DNA of 10,288 nt from JAZSNA01 sp045536135 (lineage in GTDB: Bacteria > Pseudomonadota > Alphaproteobacteria > CAAHEQ01 > UBA3637), in the NCBI GenBank assembly GCA_045536135.1, contig JAZSNA010000027.1, forward strand, positions 1 through 10,288, written 5' to 3'. The notes under the pieces are model-generated. The model made no database searches. It saw only the letters and a list, made by a program, of their open reading frames with translations, and was not told where the DNA came from. Positions 7,059 to 10,288 of this stretch are shown piece after piece. Made by a program: the position numbers and the translations under genes. The stretch's first letter is position 1. Each line of letters opens with the position of its first letter.

Positions 7059-7089
7059 AAAAAGGGGAAAAATTTTTCCCCTTTTTTTT
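7057..7089. terminator. Bidirectional terminator between UDG and typA
   Basis: A perfect palindrome runs from 7057 to 7088: seven A, GGGG, five A, then five T, CCCC, seven T. Each strand therefore forms a GGGG/CCCC-clamped hairpin followed by a T-run, as needed to stop both the plus-strand glycosylase and minus-strand typA transcripts. The arms overlap the last bases of the stop codons of both genes. Confidence 0.9.
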
Positions 7090-8914
7090 AAATTTCTTCC
7101 TTGCGTTTTTCCGCCCGTTTCCGTTCGATGGAATCCAAAATAACCTTTCTTAGACGAATAGAATTCGGTGTCACTTCCACCAATTCATCATCATTAATAT
7201 AGGCAATGGCTTCTTCCAAAGACATTATTCGAGGTGGAGTTAAAATAATTGCATCATCTTTACCGGCTGCTCGCATATTGGTTAGTTGTTTTCCCTTAAT
7301 CGGATTAACTTCAATATCCCCCGGTTTTGCACTTTCTCCAATAATCATTCCGACATAAACCGGCGTATTATGAGAAACAAACAAAACGCCCCGTTCTTGC
7401 AATTTCCATAAGCTATATGCAACGGCCTTTCCTTGTTCCGTTGAAATTAAAGCCCCCCGATGACGATCATCAATCTTTCCGCGATAAGGACCGTATGAAT
7501 GGAAAATTCTATTCATCACACCGGTTCCACACGTATCCGTTAAAAATTCGCTATGATATCCGATTAAGCCTCGAGAAGGTGCAATAAAAACCATTCTAAC
7601 TTTACCCGTTGTTGGTATCATTTCCTTTAATTCCGCTTTTCTTTGACTCATCTTATCAACCACAACGCCGGAATAATTTTCATCCACATCCACAACAACT
7701 TCTTCCAATGGCTCTGTCACATTTCCGTTATCATCTTTTTGAAATAAAACCCGAGGTCTTGAAATAGATAATTCAAATCCCTCTCGTCTCATTTGTTCAA
7801 TCAGAATACCCAATTGCAACTCGCCACGACCGGCGACTTCGAAACTATCGGTTTTATCAGTTCTGGAAATTTTCAAAGCCACATTTCCTTCGACTTCCCG
7901 ACATAAACGATCCCAAATCATTCGAGAAGTGACCTTGTCTCCTTCCGTTCCGGCATATGGAGATGTATTAATTGAAAAAGTCATTGCCAAAGTCGGCGGA
8001 TCAATCGGCATTGCCTCAATCGCTTTGTCCACGGACACATGACATAATGTATCCGCAACGGTTGCCTTTGAAAAACCGGCAATTGAAACAATATCTCCGG
8101 CATGAGCTTCTGTCAATGCCGTTCGTTCCAAGCCTCGAAATGCCATGATTTTACTGGCTCGAGCCATTTCAATTGTTTCATTTTTCATATTTAAAGCTTT
8201 GATTTGTTCATTCACTTTAATTGAACCAGATAAGATTTTTCCGGTTAAAACCCGACCAACAAAGTTATCATACTCCAAGGTAGTTATCAGCATCTTAAAG
8301 GGTTGGTTTTCTTCAATTTTCGGTGAAGGGACATGTTCAATAACCCGATCCAACAGCGGTGTAATTGATGTCCGCGGATCTTTTTCCAAGTCATTCACCG
8401 CCCATCCATCCCGACCGCAAGCATATAGAACCGGAAAATCCAATTGTTCGTCTGTTGCCCCCAAAGATACGAATAAATCAAAAATTTCATCAAGGACAGC
8501 CATCGGACGCGCATCTGCCCGATCGATTTTATTGATTAAAACAATCGGTTTTAATCCCAACTTTAAAGCTTTTCCCAAAACAAATTTTGTTTGAGGTAAC
8601 GGACCTTCGGCACTATCCACCAACATAACCACACCGTCAACCATCGATAAAATTCGCTCGACCTCTCCACCAAAGTCGGCATGTCCCGGTGTGTCGACAA
8701 TATTGATGCGGATATCTTTATAGACAACAGAGGTACATTTAGCCATAATGGTAATACCTCGTTCTTTTTCAATATCACCGCTGTCCATTACACAGGTATC
8801 AACCTGTTGATTTTCCCGAAATGTTCCGGTTTGTTTCAATAAACTATCCACCAAAGTTGTCTTACCATGGTCAACGTGTGCGATAATCGCAATATTTCTG
8901 ATTTCTTGTGTCAT
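7088..8914 (-). CDS. typA: Ribosome-associated translational GTPase TypA/BipA
   Basis: An elongation-factor-like GTPase that binds the 70S ribosome and helps 50S assembly and growth under cold and other stresses. It is 608 residues long, the normal size. GTP-binding motifs are in order: G1 'AHVDHGKT' (residues 12-19), G2 'RGITI' (52-56), G3 'DTPGHADF' (74-81) and G4 'NKID' (128-131). EF-G-like domains II, III and V follow, then the BipA-specific C-terminal part with 'GRGELQLGILIEQMRREGFE' and a basic tail. I start at the ATG at 8912-8914, with AAAGGA five bases upstream; a start at 8965 would add 17 residues with no family support and would lie inside the promoter. It is monocistronic by position: divergent from hsp20 and convergent with the glycosylase. 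Confidence 0.97.
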   Translation of the reverse strand: MTQEIRNIAIIAHVDHGKTTLVDSLLKQTGTFRENQQVDTCVMDSGDIEKERGITIMAKCTSVVYKDIRINIVDTPGHADFGGEVERILSMVDGVVMLVDSAEGPLPQTKFVLGKALKLGLKPIVLINKIDRADARPMAVLDEIFDLFVSLGATDEQLDFPVLYACGRDGWAVNDLEKDPRTSITPLLDRVIEHVPSPKIEENQPFKMLITTLEYDNFVGRVLTGKILSGSIKVNEQIKALNMKNETIEMARASKIMAFRGLERTALTEAHAGDIVSIAGFSKATVADTLCHVSVDKAIEAMPIDPPTLAMTFSINTSPYAGTEGDKVTSRMIWDRLCREVEGNVALKISRTDKTDSFEVAGRGELQLGILIEQMRREGFELSISRPRVLFQKDDNGNVTEPLEEVVVDVDENYSGVVVDKMSQRKAELKEMIPTTGKVRMVFIAPSRGLIGYHSEFLTDTCGTGVMNRIFHSYGPYRGKIDDRHRGALISTEQGKAVAYSLWKLQERGVLFVSHNTPVYVGMIIGESAKPGDIEVNPIKGKQLTNMRAAGKDDAIILTPPRIMSLEEAIAYINDDELVEVTPNSIRLRKVILDSIERKRAEKRKEEI

Positions 8915-8936
8915 GATTTTCCTTTTGTTTTGAGCC

Positions 8937-8965
8937 CTTATACACCAAAGCCTGTGAATCGTCAA
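8937..8965 (-). promoter_or_regulatory. Sigma-70-like promoter for typA
   Basis: On the minus strand TTGACG (8960-8965) and TATAAG (8937-8942) have a 17-base spacer. The -35 reads CTTGAC with the preceding base, a form common in alphaproteobacterial promoters. The predicted start near 8930 gives a short leader of about 16 bases containing the AAAGGA site. A perfect TATAAT also lies further upstream (8994-8999), but without a good -35. Confidence 0.65.
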
Positions 8966-9003
8966 GTAAAAAAGTATTTTAAAAGATTATCATATTATAC
9001 AAA

Positions 9004-9032
9004 CTGACATGATTAAAATTGAAATTTATCTT
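9004..9032 (+). promoter_or_regulatory. Alternative sigma-70-like promoter for hsp20
   Basis: CTGACA (9004-9009, five of six consensus bases) is followed after 17 bases by TATCTT (9027-9032, four of six). Transcription would begin near 9039, which is the only arrangement seen here that includes the whole hairpin at 9045-9066 in the mRNA. The match is moderate in an AT-rich region. Confidence 0.3.
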
Positions 9033-9045
9033 TAAAAGACCATAT
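9018..9045 (+). promoter_or_regulatory. Heat-shock (RpoH-type) promoter candidate for hsp20
   Basis: ATTGAAA (9018-9024) and ACCATAT (9039-9045) are 14 bases apart. Each matches the sigma-32 elements (CTTGAAA and CCCATNT, spacer 11-16) at six of seven positions. The placement directly before a small heat-shock gene fits. The start would fall near 9052, a few bases before the AAAGGAG ribosome binding site. Confidence 0.5.
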
Positions 9046-9066
9046 TTCTTTTATGGAAAGGAGAAA
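9045..9066 (+). promoter_or_regulatory. Possible fourU-type RNA thermometer in the hsp20 leader
   Basis: In RNA, 9045-9052 (UUUCUUUU) can pair with 9059-9066 (AGGAGAAA) over eight base pairs, two of them G-U, closing a six-base loop. The four U at 9049-9052 face AGGA of the ribosome binding site, the arrangement of the fourU element of Salmonella agsA, also an Hsp20 gene. A competing hairpin, CCAUA (9040-9044) with UAUGG (9052-9056), would free the site. Pyrimidine-purine pairing can arise by chance in AT-rich leaders, and the transcript must start upstream of 9045. Confidence 0.35.
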
Positions 9067-9070
9067 TAAT

Positions 9071-9526
9071 ATGTCTAAACATTTATCAAAATTTAATCAA
9101 TTTTTATCTGACGAAAAAAAATCGGATCTGATTATGGATGAAGCTAATCGGATTATTGACCGTCATTTAGGTCATTACGGCAACTGTTTAATCCAACCTC
9201 AAATTGAAGTTATGGAAAATGAAAAAGAGATTAATATCACGGCGGAATTACCGGGGTTAAAAGCCGAAAATATTGATTTAAATATTAATGACGAAGGCGT
9301 TTTAACTATATCGGCAGAAAAACAAAATGAACGAGAAAACAAAGGAAAAGGTTATTATTTTTCCGAACGTTCTTATGGTCTTGTTCAACGGAAAATTGCC
9401 TTACCGGATAATGTTGATTTAGAAAAAATCAACGCTGATTTCAAAAACGGAATTTTAGAAATTGAAGTTCCTAAAATTAAAAGCGATAAAGAAAAAACAA
9501 AAAAAATTCCAATTAAGGAAAAATAA
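9071..9526 (+). CDS. Hsp20 family small heat-shock protein
   Basis: An ATP-independent cytosolic chaperone of 151 residues that holds unfolding proteins in soluble oligomers. After a divergent N-terminal arm (1-42) comes an alpha-crystallin domain (about 43-136). It carries 'ITAELPGLKAENIDL', the long loop region 'SAEKQNEREN', 'ERSYGLVQRKIALPDNV' and the signature 'ADFKNGILEIEVPK' with N-G-I-L at 126-129. The C-terminal I-x-I oligomerisation motif is 'IPI' (146-148). I chose the ATG at 9071, seven bases after AAAGGAG; the in-frame ATG at 9053 would precede that site and add six residues. It is monocistronic, followed by a strong terminator and preceded by a heat-shock-like promoter. IbpA-like naming would be over-precise. 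Confidence 0.95.
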   Translation: MSKHLSKFNQFLSDEKKSDLIMDEANRIIDRHLGHYGNCLIQPQIEVMENEKEINITAELPGLKAENIDLNINDEGVLTISAEKQNERENKGKGYYFSERSYGLVQRKIALPDNVDLEKINADFKNGILEIEVPKIKSDKEKTKKIPIKEK

Positions 9527-9531
9527 TTTTT

Positions 9532-9560
9532 AAAGCCCCAATTCGGGGCTTTTTTATTTT
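9532..9560 (+). terminator. Rho-independent terminator of hsp20
   Basis: An eight-base-pair stem (9532-9539 with 9545-9552, including GCCCC/GGGGC) with the five-base loop AATTC is followed by a T-run to 9560, interrupted by one A. It starts six bases after the hsp20 stop codon. The stop codon of the converging HAD gene (9554-9556) lies in the T-run. On the minus strand only three T follow the stem, so termination there would be weaker. Confidence 0.9.
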
Positions 9561-10186
9561 ATGGATAAAGTGTCCATCAACATCTTAAAATCAGCACACG
9601 AGATGTTAATCTGGATCCCCGCGAATTCATCACTTTGAGGATCCGACCATAATAAAATGGATTTAGAAGTTGGGATTTGACAAGCCAGTTTCATATCAGA
9701 TGCTCCATCACCAACAACATAAATTAAATCAAAATCCATATAACCTTCCATAACCTTATCTGCGAATTCTTTTGCTGGCTTATCTTTTTCAAACAGGCCG
9801 GCACCGAAAACACCGTCAAATAAATCTAATATATTGAATCGTTGAAGTTCACTTATTAAAACTGAATGATTTTTATTACTGACTAAAACATGAATAAAAC
9901 CTCTATCCTTTAAAGCAGTCAAGACATCAACTGAACCGTCTTTTAATTTCAAATTTGGGGAATGTTTTAAATAAGCCTTTAAATAAACCTGTTGAGCTAA
10001 ATCGGGATTATCCGGAAAAAAAACTTTAAAAAAATCTCGTCCGGAATAATTCATTGCCTTTTTAATATCATCCCGATTCCATGTCGGCAGTTGAAATTTT
10101 TCCCTTAAATCTTTATGGGCTGACAAAACAATTTCAATCGTATCCGCCAGTGTGTTATCCCAATCCCATAAAATAACTTTTTTCAT
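9554..10186 (-). CDS. HAD-superfamily phosphatase, phosphoglycolate phosphatase-like
   Basis: A 210-residue haloacid dehalogenase-fold hydrolase with an alpha-helical C1-type cap between motifs I and II. Motif I is 'LWDWDNTLADT', with nucleophile D8 and acid/base D10. Motif II is 'VLVSNKN' with S103. The motif III lysine is K136 in 'KDKPAKE'. Motif IV is 'VVGDGASDMKLA' with D160 and D164. All catalytic positions are intact, so it should be an active phosphomonoesterase. Phosphoglycolate phosphatase (Gph) or a nucleotide/pyrophosphate phosphatase are both possible; the substrate cannot be read from sequence. The ATG is preceded by AGGG seven bases upstream. It has its own promoter, is convergent with hsp20 and divergent from the gene starting at the right edge. 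Confidence 0.85.
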   Translation of the reverse strand: MKKVILWDWDNTLADTIEIVLSAHKDLREKFQLPTWNRDDIKKAMNYSGRDFFKVFFPDNPDLAQQVYLKAYLKHSPNLKLKDGSVDVLTALKDRGFIHVLVSNKNHSVLISELQRFNILDLFDGVFGAGLFEKDKPAKEFADKVMEGYMDFDLIYVVGDGASDMKLACQIPTSKSILLWSDPQSDEFAGIQINISCADFKMLMDTLSIK

Positions 10187-10206
10187 TTATTTGCCCTTTT
10201 TTAAAA

Positions 10207-10235
10207 AATATACTTGATTTAAAGGGTGAAGTCAA
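10207..10235 (-). promoter_or_regulatory. Sigma-70-like promoter for the HAD phosphatase gene
   Basis: On the minus strand TTGACT (10230-10235) and TATATT (10207-10212) are separated by 17 bases. Each matches consensus at five of six positions. The start would be near 10200, leaving a leader of about 14 bases with the AGGG site. It is interleaved with the plus-strand promoter at 10214-10243. Confidence 0.6.
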
Positions 10236-10243
10236 TATATACT
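10214..10243 (+). promoter_or_regulatory. Promoter candidate for the gene at the right edge
   Basis: TTGATT (10214-10219) is followed after 18 bases by TATACT (10238-10243); a TATATA two bases earlier would give a spacer of 16. Transcription would begin near 10250 and carry the AAGGG site before the ATG at 10271. Confidence 0.45.
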
Positions 10244-10270
10244 CATTTTGTAAAAAAAAGGGTTATATTG

Positions 10271-10288
10271 ATGAAAAAGAAAAAATTT
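10271..10288 (+). CDS. Start of a gene cut by the right edge
   Basis: ATG at 10271 followed by five codons giving M-K-K-K-K-F to the end of the window. An AAGGG about eight bases upstream and a promoter-like pair at 10214-10243 support a real start. The run of lysines before a phenylalanine could begin a signal peptide or membrane anchor, but six codons are too few to assign any function. Confidence 0.55.

Noticed and set aside
8145..8594. Plus-strand reading frame of 149 codons inside typA
   Set aside because: It is antisense to a well-conserved GTPase domain, has no recognisable domain and is explained by the codon use of typA.
8915..8965. Upstream extension of typA
   Set aside because: The family begins at 'MTQEIRNIAIIAHVDHGK', which has a proper ribosome binding site; the extension covers the promoter -10 and -35.
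1..10288. CRISPR array, defence island, mobile element, tRNA or riboswitch
   Set aside because: No spaced direct repeats, transposase, integrase, cloverleaf or long structured leader was found; the genes are core housekeeping families.

Overview
The window looks like ordinary chromosomal core sequence from an AT-rich Gram-negative bacterium, most likely an alphaproteobacterium. The Gram-negative call rests on an apolipoprotein N-acyltransferase (Lnt) and two enzymes of ADP-heptose synthesis for the LPS inner core. The alphaproteobacterial call is an inference. It rests on the architecture of the family 4-like uracil-DNA glycosylase (an N-terminal 'LLKWLSECGVEDI' type extension and an 'FDGC-x-LKKTA' segment) and on the membrane-anchored TPR protein encoded back to back with it, both of which resemble alphaproteobacterial families as I remember them. 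Low GC and lysine/isoleucine-rich proteins would suit a host-associated or reduced-genome lineage, but that cannot be decided here. Coding density is very high, there is no gap over 300 bases without a gene, and I see no mobile element, phage gene, CRISPR array, tRNA or rRNA.

Layout. Positions 36-2063 (minus strand) hold a compact operon hldD > gmhA > GNAT acetyltransferase, with overlapping or nearly overlapping genes and a good sigma-70-like promoter at 2092-2120. Positions 2168-6297 (minus) hold a second run: membrane-anchored TPR protein > nth > single STAS-domain protein > lnt, joined by 14-bp and 4-bp overlaps and one 44-bp gap. It starts from promoter-like sequences at 6314-6357. No terminator is visible between lnt and hldD, so the two runs may be partly cotranscribed. 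Divergent from the TPR gene is the uracil-DNA glycosylase (6357-7058, plus), which converges on typA/bipA (7088-8914, minus) across a perfect palindromic bidirectional terminator. Divergent from typA is an Hsp20 small heat-shock protein (9071-9526, plus) with its own terminator. It converges on a HAD-family phosphatase (9554-10186, minus). The first six codons of another plus-strand gene lie at the right edge.

Themes. Envelope maintenance (heptose synthesis, lipoprotein acylation, anchored TPR scaffold), base-excision repair (Nth, UDG) and stress adaptation (TypA, Hsp20) are represented. The genes are mostly housekeeping and I do not see a convincing new multi-gene system. The points most worth a second look are the uracil-DNA glycosylase, whose uracil-recognition positions and two of four Fe-S ligands are substituted; the short leader of hsp20, where a U-rich stretch can pair with the ribosome binding site like a fourU RNA thermometer and a heat-shock-type promoter lies just upstream; and several interleaved divergent promoters.
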